Shown here: piece by piece, positions 25,866-34,378 of the stretch
Layout of the letters: the number at the start of each line of letters is the position of its first letter
How positions within the stretch are numbered: position 1 is the first letter of the stretch
The notes under the pieces: generated by a model
Databases searched by the model: none
Seen by the model: the letters and a program-made list of their open reading frames with translations, nothing else
What the model was told of the DNA's origin: nothing
Position numbers and translations under genes: made by a program
DNA from: Chryseobacterium sp. GVT01B
GTDB lineage: Bacteria > Bacteroidota > Bacteroidia > Flavobacteriales > Weeksellaceae
Length of the DNA: 64,000 bases
Direction of reading: 5' to 3'
Assembly (NCBI RefSeq): GCF_019970045.1
Contig: NZ_JAHXYI010000003.1
Location: 62,001 to 126,000 of the forward strand

Positions 25866-26489
25866 ATGTTTCTACTTTTAATAATGTCATTGCTTATATC
25901 ATGCAGTACGGCAAAGGAGGATTTGTCTGACGTTCTTTTTCCTGTAAAAAAAGAAAAGGTTTTAAATAATATTGACTATACAGAGAAAAAATCTATTTTG
26001 GATGAAAATCTTAACGCCTACCAGGTAAAAGATATGAATTCCTTTAGCCTTTATGGACAGTACTTTGCCAATGAAATAAAAAGTAATACAGCAACGTATG
26101 CCGGGAAAAATTATCTTGAACTTTTAGGAGATTCAAAAGAAATTAACGGATATAAAATCCATTTATATACCCGGAAAGAAAGTGAAAAACTGGAAAAATT
26201 ACTTCTTGAAAAATTAGGAAAGCCAGCTTTTGATAAAGGAAATGAAGTAGAGCGGAATATCATCTGGGAAAAATCCGGAAAGATTTTTATTCTCAATAAC
26301 GGAGATGCCGAAATACAAGGAGAAAAAACAAAAGAATCAGATTTGTTATGTTTAAATACTAACTTTACAACACTGATCATAAATGCTAAGCAGACTACAA
26401 AGTATTCCGAATACTTGAAATTCAGAATAAAAAACAATAAAAAGGTAGAAAATTATCCCTATAGTCTGTACGATAAAGAAGAAAATTAA
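25866..26489 (+). CDS. Lipoprotein, candidate immunity protein (related series, member 1)
   Basis: 207 aa from the ATG at 25866, which places a lipobox ending at Cys13 (SLLISC). The longer frame from 25821 overlaps the preceding gene and lacks a signal. The core contains LYTRKESEKLEKLLLEKLGKPAFD followed by an IIWEK-type tryptophan motif, a layout shared with the lipoproteins at 30612 and, more weakly, 26502 and 29835. Function unknown; the periplasmic lipid-anchored location and position after the putative effector suit immunity. Confidence 0.65.
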   Translation: MFLLLIMSLLISCSTAKEDLSDVLFPVKKEKVLNNIDYTEKKSILDENLNAYQVKDMNSFSLYGQYFANEIKSNTATYAGKNYLELLGDSKEINGYKIHLYTRKESEKLEKLLLEKLGKPAFDKGNEVERNIIWEKSGKIFILNNGDAEIQGEKTKESDLLCLNTNFTTLIINAKQTTKYSEYLKFRIKNNKKVENYPYSLYDKEEN

Positions 26490-26501
26490 ATAAAAAATTG
26501 C

Positions 26502-27212
26502 ATGAAAAAGATTGTTATATGCCAGATCGCGTTAAGTTTTGTTTTAATGAACTGTCAGGAAAAAGGAAAAGAAAAATCAGTTTCACAGGCAGAGAAGACA
26601 ACCATAACCAGTAAACCAGTAAATCAAACCCAGGGAAAAATGGATTTTAAAGATCTTAAATTCGGAACCAATGGAGAAGACTTGCTCAAAGGAATTGGAT
26701 TAACTGTTAATGACAACGCTTCAGGGGATTTTAATACCTCAGTGGATTATGTTGAATTTCAATTTCCAAAAGATAAAAATCTGAACCTGTCGTTATTTAA
26801 TAACACCTTACAGTCTTCTACAGATGATGTATCCGTTTTTTATTCAAAAAATGATAAAAAAGTGTGGTGCTACGAAATGGTATTACAGAACAATCCCAAT
26901 ACAGATGCCATTCTGAGTGCAATTGAAAAAAAAGCAGGCCATAAAGCCGACTTTTCAGATAAAAAAGTAAATACAAAAGAAAGACCTATTTTCCTTGATG
27001 AAAACGGAGAATTCAAAACAGATCACATAGAAGAAACAATACAGGTTTGGGAAGATAAAGAAGCAAAAACAACTTTCTTCACCATCCACACCGTTAATCT
27101 TTCTAAGAAGCCCAATGAGAATACATTGAAGATCTTTGCCTTAGATAAAACCAGCCCGAAATATAAAGAATGGGTTTCTTACCGCAGTCTGGATATGTTT
27201 TACAACAAATAA
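26502..27212 (+). CDS. Lipoprotein (related series, member 2)
   Basis: 236 aa with a lipoprotein signal ending at Cys18 (FVLMNC). After a polar linker come MDFKDLKFGTNGEDLLKGIG, which resembles AQLKTGQNINEILKSAG in the lipoprotein at 30612, then a helix (NTDAILSAIEKKAGHKADF) and a tryptophan segment (ETIQVWEDKE). No known family was recognised. The 12-base spacing on the 5' side and nine-base spacing on the 3' side indicate an operon. Confidence 0.65.
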   Translation: MKKIVICQIALSFVLMNCQEKGKEKSVSQAEKTTITSKPVNQTQGKMDFKDLKFGTNGEDLLKGIGLTVNDNASGDFNTSVDYVEFQFPKDKNLNLSLFNNTLQSSTDDVSVFYSKNDKKVWCYEMVLQNNPNTDAILSAIEKKAGHKADFSDKKVNTKERPIFLDENGEFKTDHIEETIQVWEDKEAKTTFFTIHTVNLSKKPNENTLKIFALDKTSPKYKEWVSYRSLDMFYNK

Positions 27213-27220
27213 CAACAATA

Positions 27221-28012
27221 ATGGCTAAAGAACCTTACTATACTATAGATTTTACCGCTGTTTATTGCAAATTTGAAGTGTTGGTTAATGACATTCCCGT
27301 TATTGCGATGGAAGCTGAGGGGCAAATGTCTCCCAATATTCCCGTTAACTTTGGAATAAGCAGCTCCGGTGAACAAAAACTTGAAATTAGACTGCTGCCG
27401 GTTGCAGGAGAACAGTATATAGATTCAAGAACAGCATTTCAATATACCATCAAGTTATTTGATGTGCTTAACGATAAGTTTGTTCATGAAAAAGACTGTG
27501 GTAATTTTCAGTTTTCAGAAAAGGAAACTGCAAAAAAATTACCTTCATTAACTCATAAATCATCCTTTCAGGCTGAAATTCCTTATGAGATGATGACATG
27601 GGAACAGAGCCGTGATCTACTGTCCATTTCAAAAGATAATTCTTACCTTGGTACCAGACTGGATCTGGCATACAGAAAAATAAGCGGTCTTATCAGCTCA
27701 AAACAATATGAATCTTACTTTGAAATGATCAGTAATCGCGAAAAAAATATGGCTGTATCCATGTATTTAAGCGATGAAGATTCAAGAGCAAGATTAAACA
27801 GTTTACTGGAAGATTTCAATAATGGCTTTAAAATGATGCCGTTGCCGGAAGACAGGGTTTTAAAAATCTATGGTAACGGAAAGCTGGCAACCTATAAAAA
27901 ATTAAACGGAGAACCTGCATTTTTCCTTTATAAAGAAGAAACCGGTGAAGAGCTGATGCTGGAGCTGATGTTTCATATTCCCACGGGGAAAGAAGAATTT
28001 GAAGTTATTTAG
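27221..28012 (+). CDS. Hypothetical protein in the T6SS island
   Basis: 263 aa from the ATG at 27221; the longer frame from 27170 lies inside the upstream gene. There is no signal peptide. An N-terminal beta domain (FEVLVNDIPVIAMEAEGQM, then QKLEIRLLPVAG) is followed by a helical middle (WEQSRDLLSISKDNSYLG) and a C-terminal beta section. No family was recognised. A cytoplasmic protein between lipoprotein and membrane-protein genes of a cargo island could be a chaperone or a cytoplasmic immunity factor, but nothing in the sequence decides this. Confidence 0.6.
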   Translation: MAKEPYYTIDFTAVYCKFEVLVNDIPVIAMEAEGQMSPNIPVNFGISSSGEQKLEIRLLPVAGEQYIDSRTAFQYTIKLFDVLNDKFVHEKDCGNFQFSEKETAKKLPSLTHKSSFQAEIPYEMMTWEQSRDLLSISKDNSYLGTRLDLAYRKISGLISSKQYESYFEMISNREKNMAVSMYLSDEDSRARLNSLLEDFNNGFKMMPLPEDRVLKIYGNGKLATYKKLNGEPAFFLYKEETGEELMLELMFHIPTGKEEFEVI

Positions 28013-28106
28013 AAAAGAAAAAATAATACCGGAATAATATATTAAATACGATACTTTACAAAGTATTTATCGGATTTTTGAAAAGTAAAGTGTTCAGACG
28101 AAGCAT

Positions 28107-28889
28107 ATGGGAGGTAATAAAGGAAGATCATATACAGGATATATTATTCTGGGAATAATAGCATCATTTTTTATTTATTTTATATTATGGATCATCTTCA
28201 AAGAAAAAATGCCCTTGCATGAATATGCATATGAAATTGCCAATAACTATGACAGCTATGCGGAAAAGGCAATCATTCTAATTCCCTTGGCGGTTTTTAT
28301 TCTCATCTTTATCACTTTAATGAAACCTAATGGTGCAAAACGGTTTTTACGTCTGCAGTCATCGCTTCCCACCTCAAAAATTCATTCAGTTGCAAAAGGT
28401 CTGGCAGAGATTGAAGGGACATTGGTGATGAAAAATCCTTTATTCTCCCCGGTAAAGAACGAAGTTTGTATCGGATATTACTATACCATTGAAAATATTG
28501 ACAGAGATTCGGATGGTAAAGAAACGTACAGAACCATTCATAGAGAAACGCAGTGCAATATCTTTCAGGTTACAGATAATACAGGAACAATTGAAATAGA
28601 GCCGGAAGGGATAGAACTGGTTTTATTGGAAGAAACCAATATAAGCAGCCACGGTGGTAAAAGATACAAAGAAACCCTTTTAAAAGATGGTCAGAAGATG
28701 TTGTTGGTAGGATATGCCGATTCTAAGAACGGGGTGCCCTTCATAAGAAAAGATGATTATTATAAAATTCTGGGGATTACTTCATCATCAGGAATCAGTG
28801 TCTGGAACAAATATCAGCCGTTGCTGAGATCATTTATGTTTACCTGCTCCGTTATCCTGTTAATAATTATTTATATACTCATACAATAA
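28107..28889 (+). CDS. GIDE/MUL1-like membrane protein
   Basis: 260 aa with transmembrane segments at about 12-30, 55-72 and 240-258. The central region fits the GIDE (MUL1 membrane-side) domain pattern: IHSVAKGLAEIEGTLVMKNPLFSPVKNEVCIGYYYTIENI, here split by residue runs, and ending DGQKMLLVGYADSKNG. In mitochondrial MUL1 this domain precedes a RING finger; no RING is present here. It is followed with a one-base overlap (TAATG) by lemA. Bacterial proteins of this kind are often encoded beside LemA. Function unknown. Confidence 0.65.
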   Translation: MGGNKGRSYTGYIILGIIASFFIYFILWIIFKEKMPLHEYAYEIANNYDSYAEKAIILIPLAVFILIFITLMKPNGAKRFLRLQSSLPTSKIHSVAKGLAEIEGTLVMKNPLFSPVKNEVCIGYYYTIENIDRDSDGKETYRTIHRETQCNIFQVTDNTGTIEIEPEGIELVLLEETNISSHGGKRYKETLLKDGQKMLLVGYADSKNGVPFIRKDDYYKILGITSSSGISVWNKYQPLLRSFMFTCSVILLIIIYILIQ

Positions 28890-29449
28890 TGAATCAGACT
28901 GTCGCAATCATATTACTTATCCTGCTGGGGGTAGTTATTATCAGTTTTTTGATCAATCTGTACAACAAATTGGTCATGCTTAAATTTAACGTTGACAAAG
29001 CATACGGGAATATTGATGTGGTGCTGAAACAACGTGCAGATGAAATTCCCAATCTGGTAACGGTAGCCAAGCACTTTATGAGCTATGAAGAAAAGCTGCT
29101 TACACGTCTTACGGAGCTCAGAACTTTTTATAATAACACTACAGATGCAGACCAAAGAACATCCCTGGCCAATGAAACTTCAAAGGCCTTGTCTTCATTC
29201 TTTGCCGTTTCAGAAAACTACCCCGAACTGAAATCTAATACTAATTTTCTGGAGCTTCAGAAGAGAGTTTCCGAGTTGGAAAACAAAATAGCAGACAGAA
29301 GAGAATTTTTTAATGACAGTGTTAACCTTTATAACATAGGAATTCATGAATTTCCAAATGTTATATTGGCAAAAATACTTGCATATAAAGACAAAACATT
29401 ACTGGAAATAACAGATTCTGAAAAACAATATAATGGAGTTCAGTTTTAA
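28889..29449 (+). CDS. LemA family protein
   Basis: 186 aa. One N-terminal membrane helix (residues 5-23) is followed by the LemA core: YNKLVMLKFNVDKAYGNIDV, LKQRADEIPNLVTVAKHF and a C-terminal FFNDSVNLYNIGIHEFPNV segment. LemA proteins are helical bundles on the periplasmic or outer face of the inner membrane; their molecular role is not known. Its start overlaps the stop of the GIDE-like gene by one base and its end overlaps the next gene by 17 bases. Confidence 0.9.
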   Translation: MNQTVAIILLILLGVVIISFLINLYNKLVMLKFNVDKAYGNIDVVLKQRADEIPNLVTVAKHFMSYEEKLLTRLTELRTFYNNTTDADQRTSLANETSKALSSFFAVSENYPELKSNTNFLELQKRVSELENKIADRREFFNDSVNLYNIGIHEFPNVILAKILAYKDKTLLEITDSEKQYNGVQF

Positions 29450-29810
29450 TACTTTTTTCGGATTGGAAAGCAAAATGGCAGACTTCCCCGAAGTTACCTT
29501 ATTTGGAGCTATGTTTCTGCCCCTGCTGCTATTTATTCCGGTTGCATTGATAGGCTGGATATTCAGAAAGCTTAAATTCAATATGTACATCATTCATGTA
29601 TTGATGTATACATTGCTTTTTACATTTATATTGGGTGCTATTACCATATTTGTACTTTTCTTTATTACAGACAAAAATGGAGTGAAACTAGCATATTGCT
29701 GGCTTACGGTCTTTACTGGAATGTTCATTTTCAGTTTAATCAACGCCAATACTATTACTAAAATGTTTACCGATTGGTCGAAAATAATTAAAGACAGACA
29801 GAATCAGTAA
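29433..29810 (+). CDS. Hypothetical membrane protein linked to LemA
   Basis: 125 aa with hydrophobic segments at about residues 25-43, 52-76 and 88-105. The first 17 bases overlap the lemA 3' end, which argues for coupled translation with lemA and the GIDE-like gene. No family was recognised. Confidence 0.65.
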   Translation: MEFSFNTFFGLESKMADFPEVTLFGAMFLPLLLFIPVALIGWIFRKLKFNMYIIHVLMYTLLFTFILGAITIFVLFFITDKNGVKLAYCWLTVFTGMFIFSLINANTITKMFTDWSKIIKDRQNQ

Positions 29811-29834
29811 TTTTAGAAAAAAATACCTGATAGG

Positions 29835-30485
29835 ATGAAAATAACAAGAGTTCTGATATTAATTTTTGTAGTATTGATCAATATCTGTTGTGGAAATAAA
29901 TCATTTGATCTTTCATCAGTTACATTAGGCGATGATGCAAAGAAGTATGACTTTGAAAACAAAGATTTATTTATGAAAGATGCCGCAAAAGCAGATATCA
30001 TTCAATATTATGCTGATGAAAACAAAGGAGTAACCTACGGAAATATACCCTTAGACAATATGATGGGTACAAGAATTACAGTATACAAAGGGAAAGTAGG
30101 AGCTGTAGATACCAATGCTGCTGAAAAATATTCTCTGGAATTTGTAGAAAAAATAGTGAAAAAGCATGGAAATCCTACAGCTTCTATCACCGATAAAGCA
30201 ATCGTAGATGCCAAACTTGTAAAGTCAATTTTTGAAAAGCTTAAAAAACTTTCTCCTGAAAAAGTTTCATGGGATCAAAATCAAAAAAATGCCTTTACTT
30301 ATCCAACTTCTTTCTTCTGGGATGACGGAAAAAATTATTCCATATTGAGTATCTCTATTGAAGATGATGGAAAAATAAGAAATAAATACATTTCCGTTAC
30401 GAAAGATGCGTATCGTAATAATGCCGTATTTGGATTGAAATATCCAACACCTCCGGTCTCTCCGTGGTATAAGTATATGAAGTAA
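29835..30485 (+). CDS. Lipoprotein (related series, member 3)
   Basis: 216 aa with a lipoprotein signal ending at Cys18 or Cys19 (LINICC). A helix ending KIVKKHGNPTASI resembles the KxLGKP segment of the lipoprotein at 25866, and a later PTSFFWDDGKNYSIL parallels its tryptophan motif. Function unknown. It is placed after the GIDE/LemA block and 25 bases from the preceding stop. Confidence 0.65.
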   Translation: MKITRVLILIFVVLINICCGNKSFDLSSVTLGDDAKKYDFENKDLFMKDAAKADIIQYYADENKGVTYGNIPLDNMMGTRITVYKGKVGAVDTNAAEKYSLEFVEKIVKKHGNPTASITDKAIVDAKLVKSIFEKLKKLSPEKVSWDQNQKNAFTYPTSFFWDDGKNYSILSISIEDDGKIRNKYISVTKDAYRNNAVFGLKYPTPPVSPWYKYMK

Positions 30486-30611
30486 AATGTGTACCCAAAG
30501 AAGAAAAAGGAAATAGAAAAACAGGAATATGATAAATAAAAATCAGGTTTCAAATACTTGAATCGCTTTTTTTCTGTTGTATTCTTATAATCAGGTACTA
30601 ACACTAACATT

Positions 30612-31328
30612 ATGAAAAAATTGAAATATGTATTAATACCAGTAATCTGCCTGGGGCTTATATCATGCAACCAGCAGAAAAATAAAGATACTGAATTGGT
30701 GCTTGAAATGAAGGGAAGTACTCAGACGGAACCATTTAATCTTGCTCAACTTAAAACCGGGCAAAACATTAATGAAATTTTAAAATCTGCCGGAGCAACA
30801 GCCAAAGAAGCAGTACGTACCAGTGAAGTGACCCTTATCGGAAATGAAAAACTTGCTTTTTCATCAAAAGAACTATTACACTTCAATGGAATAGATCTGG
30901 AGGGAAAGAATAATAAAAATACCAATAAAGTAATTTTACATTTTGGAAAAGTAGATCAGGAAATTGGTCCTCTTGCCAATGAAAAAGAAGACGAATTGGG
31001 AATGTATCAGCTTGATATTTATACAGAACAGGAAAAAACAGCCCTTCTGGATAACTTAAACAAAACACTTCAAAAACCTAGTTTTGATACCATACATGAA
31101 GGTTTTGAATCAGAAGTTAAAGATAATGAGATCATCCAGACTCAAAATAAACTAAGGCAGGAAGTGGCTATATGGAGAAACAAAGATATGCTCTATTACT
31201 ACTGCGAAACCAAAATAGACAACAGACCTGACGAATACCGCTGTAATCTTTTCGTTTTCAAAAATAAAGAATGGAAAGACCTTTTAAAAGGATCTGGATA
31301 CCCGGATCTGGATAAAATATCTCTATAA
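30612..31328 (+). CDS. Lipoprotein (related series, member 4)
   Basis: 238 aa with a lipoprotein signal ending at Cys19 (LGLISC). It contains IYTEQEKTALLDNLNKTL-QKPSFD followed by an EVAIWRNKDMLYYY segment, clearly of the same layout as the lipoprotein at 25866, and an N-terminal part like that at 26502. It is separated from the preceding lipoprotein gene by 126 bases and is the last gene of the island. Function unknown; immunity or surface protection is a guess from context. Confidence 0.65.
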   Translation: MKKLKYVLIPVICLGLISCNQQKNKDTELVLEMKGSTQTEPFNLAQLKTGQNINEILKSAGATAKEAVRTSEVTLIGNEKLAFSSKELLHFNGIDLEGKNNKNTNKVILHFGKVDQEIGPLANEKEDELGMYQLDIYTEQEKTALLDNLNKTLQKPSFDTIHEGFESEVKDNEIIQTQNKLRQEVAIWRNKDMLYYYCETKIDNRPDEYRCNLFVFKNKEWKDLLKGSGYPDLDKISL

Positions 31329-31455
31329 CATTTGCTTTATTAATCAGCTTGTTTATCCTTCTTTACTCTCTAAAAAAATGTGTAAATCAGTAAGATAAAA
31401 TTTTTGCGTTAAAAAATCCATTCAATTACAAAATCTGTCAAGCTTTAAAAATAAG

Positions 31456-31484
31456 AAATGCCGGTCTTTTTGAGACCGGCATTT
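31456..31484. terminator. Bidirectional terminator closing the T6SS island
   Basis: AAATGCCGGTCT (31456-31467) pairs perfectly with AGACCGGCATTT (31473-31484) across a five-base loop, with T-rich flanks. It lies between the last lipoprotein gene (plus) and the endonuclease I gene (minus). Confidence 0.85.
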
Positions 31485-31505
31485 TATATGAAGTTGATAT
31501 CTGAA

Positions 31506-33296
31506 TTATTTTACCAAAAACTGCATCGTGGTCTGATCCAGTTTCAAAATGTAAATTCCCTGACCAAGATTTCTTGTTTTGATAGAATTTCCATCTCTGA
31601 AAGGCTGATCAATCGTCTGAAGAACTTTCCCCTGAAGATTATAAATTTCAGCTTTTTTAACTTTCTGAAGATCTCCTTTTACAAAAATCTCCTGATTAGT
31701 AATTGGGTTAGGAGAAATTTTAAAACTCTTTGCTGAAGTTTCCAAAGCTGTAGCTTGTGCCATTCTTGCAGATGTTCCCGGATAACATGTCCAGGCAAGA
31801 TCATCAATAGCAACCCTGTTACTTGAAGAATTGTTAACCAGGCTTACCACTACATTTCCGGAAATATTGATATTGCTGATGGTAGTCGTTGTAGATGAAG
31901 TACTGTAAGGAATAGTTCCTACACTTGTTCCGTTTACTTTTACATCAAAAGTATCATTCGTTCCTGAGAATTTAAGCTGTGTAGTTACAGTTAAAGAACC
32001 AATACCGTTTGCAGAAGTACCGGAAGTTAAAGAACCGTTTCTTACCGTAATAGCTTTATTGTTAATAGTCTGATCAGTTCTTGCATCCGTTGCTGTCCAT
32101 GAGATTCCTCCATTGCTCCATGTTCTCGTTGTGTAAGTAGAGTTGGCCGCAGGAATGGTTTCAAAAGTTTCATTAGCACAATTAGTCGCTGGAGTGGTGC
32201 CTCCTGAATTGGTAGTACCGGAAACTACAGAACTGTTTGATGACGAATTTCCTGCCGCATCCTTCGCTACAACATAGAAGCTGTACGTAGTAGAAGGAGC
32301 AAGTCCTGAAATAGTCGTTGAAGTTGAACTTACTGTAGTGGCCAGATTTCCGTCCATGTAAACATTGTAAGCTGTTACTCCTACATTATCCGTAGAGGCA
32401 TTCCACGCAAGAGAAATACTGTTGGAAGTCTTTCCTGAAACATTAAGCCCTGTTGCTGTGGTCGGAGCCTGAGTATCACCTGAAGGCTGCTGAGAACCCC
32501 AGATAAGATTTACATAATTCGGGTTATCAATAAATGGATTTCTGTTCCCCTGGAAAGTATAAGAAGCATTATTTCTTTTGATCTCAGCCTGAGAAACCGG
32601 ATCCTGATTATGCCATGCCAGAAGAACATTCAGTTCCCATGTCTGCAATCCCGGGAATGTAGAACTTCCTAACATGTTTCCTGATGAGAAAGTAGAAAGT
32701 TTACTCTGGTAACGGGTTACAAAATAGAAAATCATACGCGCCACATCACCTTTAAACTCATCAATCGGCTCGAAAACCGTCCCCGAATATCCTGAAGAAG
32801 CTGACGTTCCAAGCTTTGATCCATTCTGTGAAGTAAACGAAGCACTTCCTACCTTTCCGAAAGGATAATTACTTCTCATTCCGTTTACTTTTCCATCTGT
32901 AGCTCTGATAAAATGAATATCAGCAACCATCGGAGAAGCTTGATTGAAAAGACTTTGAGGAACAATGTGTTCTCTGTTGTAACAATTTCCTTCCGTAGAA
33001 TAAGTTCCACACTGGTTGGTTCCCGGAGTGTACTTATAAGGATCTGCACCTAAAGGCTTTTCAGAATAGATATCAAGGATAGAACCATCATTTTCATAAT
33101 CCTTATCAATATCAGTGGTTTTGTAAGCAGTCCACAGTCCACTATAACCTTTGTCCATATGTCCGTTGGTGATAATACTGCTTAATTCCGTTTTCAATGC
33201 TGCGCCACTCAACCCGTTGGCAGAATTGTAGTATCCTGCAGGTGCCTGAGCGTAGGCAAGTCCCGCAAATAGAGAAAATAAAATAACTTTTTTCAT
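31506..33296 (-). CDS. T9SS-secreted endonuclease I with fibronectin type III domain
   Basis: 596 aa. The signal peptide runs to about residue 17 (GLAYAQAP). The endonuclease I domain (about 20-270) carries the catalytic NREHIVPQSLF motif and DIHFIRATDGKVNGMRSNYPFG. A fibronectin type III domain follows at about 278-365 (APTTATGLNVSGKTSNSISL onward), then a beta-sandwich region, and finally a type A T9SS sorting domain (ISPNPITNQEIFVKG, GKVLQTI, LGQGIYILKL) to the C-terminus. The protein is thus predicted to be secreted by the type IX system and to degrade extracellular nucleic acid. It is transcribed alone. Confidence 0.93.
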   Translation of the reverse strand: MKKVILFSLFAGLAYAQAPAGYYNSANGLSGAALKTELSSIITNGHMDKGYSGLWTAYKTTDIDKDYENDGSILDIYSEKPLGADPYKYTPGTNQCGTYSTEGNCYNREHIVPQSLFNQASPMVADIHFIRATDGKVNGMRSNYPFGKVGSASFTSQNGSKLGTSASSGYSGTVFEPIDEFKGDVARMIFYFVTRYQSKLSTFSSGNMLGSSTFPGLQTWELNVLLAWHNQDPVSQAEIKRNNASYTFQGNRNPFIDNPNYVNLIWGSQQPSGDTQAPTTATGLNVSGKTSNSISLAWNASTDNVGVTAYNVYMDGNLATTVSSTSTTISGLAPSTTYSFYVVAKDAAGNSSSNSSVVSGTTNSGGTTPATNCANETFETIPAANSTYTTRTWSNGGISWTATDARTDQTINNKAITVRNGSLTSGTSANGIGSLTVTTQLKFSGTNDTFDVKVNGTSVGTIPYSTSSTTTTISNINISGNVVVSLVNNSSSNRVAIDDLAWTCYPGTSARMAQATALETSAKSFKISPNPITNQEIFVKGDLQKVKKAEIYNLQGKVLQTIDQPFRDGNSIKTRNLGQGIYILKLDQTTMQFLVK

Positions 33297-33483
33297 ATAA
33301 TATTAAGTTTAAGCAAGAATAACACATTTTTGTGAATAAAAAATTAAGTAAGCGTTAATTTTAAATGTACTGCATGTAAGAAGTTGTGAATGACTAGGTT
33401 TTGGTTTCGGGATTCGAGCTTTGAGGTTCGGGATTCGTGTTTCGGAGGTTGTAGGTTTGGATCCGGGTAATGAATTTCAATAT

Positions 33484-33545
33484 TCAATAGGGACGGGCTT
33501 TAGCCCGGTTTAAAATAAAACGTTTCCTTTTGGCTTTAGCCAAAC
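33484..33545. repeat. GGGCTTTAGCCCG repeat, copy 1
   Basis: TTCAATAGGGACGGGCTTTAGCCCGG and, 25 bases on, TGGCTTTAGCCAAAC. Each half is itself a palindrome (GGGCTTTAGCCC, GGCTTTAGCC). Related copies are at 34851, 42801 and 42946. The intergenic region 33297-33659 holds this repeat, a nearby run of TTCGGGATTCG-type words at about 33405-33445 and the terminator below, and no gene. Confidence 0.8.
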
Positions 33546-33610
33546 TTAAAAATTAAAATGTTTTTTGTAAAAATCTGTGTTATCTATGGAAAAGCGGAAT
33601 AATTACCCAT

Positions 33611-33640
33611 AAAAAAAGCCAGTACAAAAATACTGGCTTA
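33611..33640 (-). terminator. Terminator after the DUF4136 gene
   Basis: AAGCCAGTA (33616-33624) pairs with TACTGGCTT (33631-33639); on the minus strand it is followed by a T-run (the A-run at 33611-33617 of the plus strand). It lies 20 bases after the minus-strand stop at 33660. Confidence 0.75.
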
Positions 33641-33659
33641 TATAATGGATGACTTAAAT

Positions 33660-34187
33660 TTATTTTCTTTGTGGCGGATAATTTTTCATAATCTCAGCCA
33701 TGATTTCCGGAATCTGTCTCTGTTTCGCTTTTGGAGAATCTACAGAAATTCCGCTTCCGATACCCTGCCAAACCAATTTGTTGGTTTTTGCATCAATAAG
33801 GTCTACAATCAGTGCACCTTCATTATAATTTGAGGTCCATGTTCTGCTCATTCCAACTCCCCATCCGAATGGTCCGCCCCATCCCCACATTCCGTAAGGT
33901 GAAGAAGAATTGATATCCGTAACCTTTTTATGGTTAGCTTTTACATTGATAATCAAATCAGGATTTTCTCCGGATTGAAGCCCTTTGCTTTGAAGCTGTC
34001 TCGACAGTTCATTCAGGACTCTGTCTTTATCAATATCATTCAATTTTAGATCATCAATTCTTATTTTATACGTTTTGAAAGAATTGAAATTGGCGGTTTC
34101 AGCATAATCTGAACGTACCTGAAAAGGGCTACAAGAAGTTAATCCTAAAGTAGCAGATGCCAACAAAATAAAAATATATTTTTTCAT
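33660..34187 (-). CDS. DUF4136 lipoprotein
   Basis: 175 aa from the ATG at 34187, giving a lipobox ending at Cys19 (LGLTSC). The longer frame to 34208 begins in the upstream gene's tail. DUF4136 features are SDYAETANFNSFKTYKI near the start, a GMWGWGGPFGWG aromatic-glycine loop, and the ending ALIVDLIDAKTNKLVWQGIG. These are periplasmic or outer-membrane lipoproteins of unknown function. It lies one base from the DUF5522 gene and is probably cotranscribed. Confidence 0.88.
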   Translation of the reverse strand: MKKYIFILLASATLGLTSCSPFQVRSDYAETANFNSFKTYKIRIDDLKLNDIDKDRVLNELSRQLQSKGLQSGENPDLIINVKANHKKVTDINSSSPYGMWGWGGPFGWGVGMSRTWTSNYNEGALIVDLIDAKTNKLVWQGIGSGISVDSPKAKQRQIPEIMAEIMKNYPPQRK

Positions 34188-34188
34188 T

Positions 34189-34374
<186 letters not shown>

Positions 34375-34378
34375 TTAA

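Noticed and set aside
16274..31328. Prophage reading of the hcp/vgrG region
   Set aside because: Hcp and VgrG are related to phage tail proteins, but there are no capsid, terminase, portal, integrase or lysis genes, and the accessory genes are typical of T6SS cargo.
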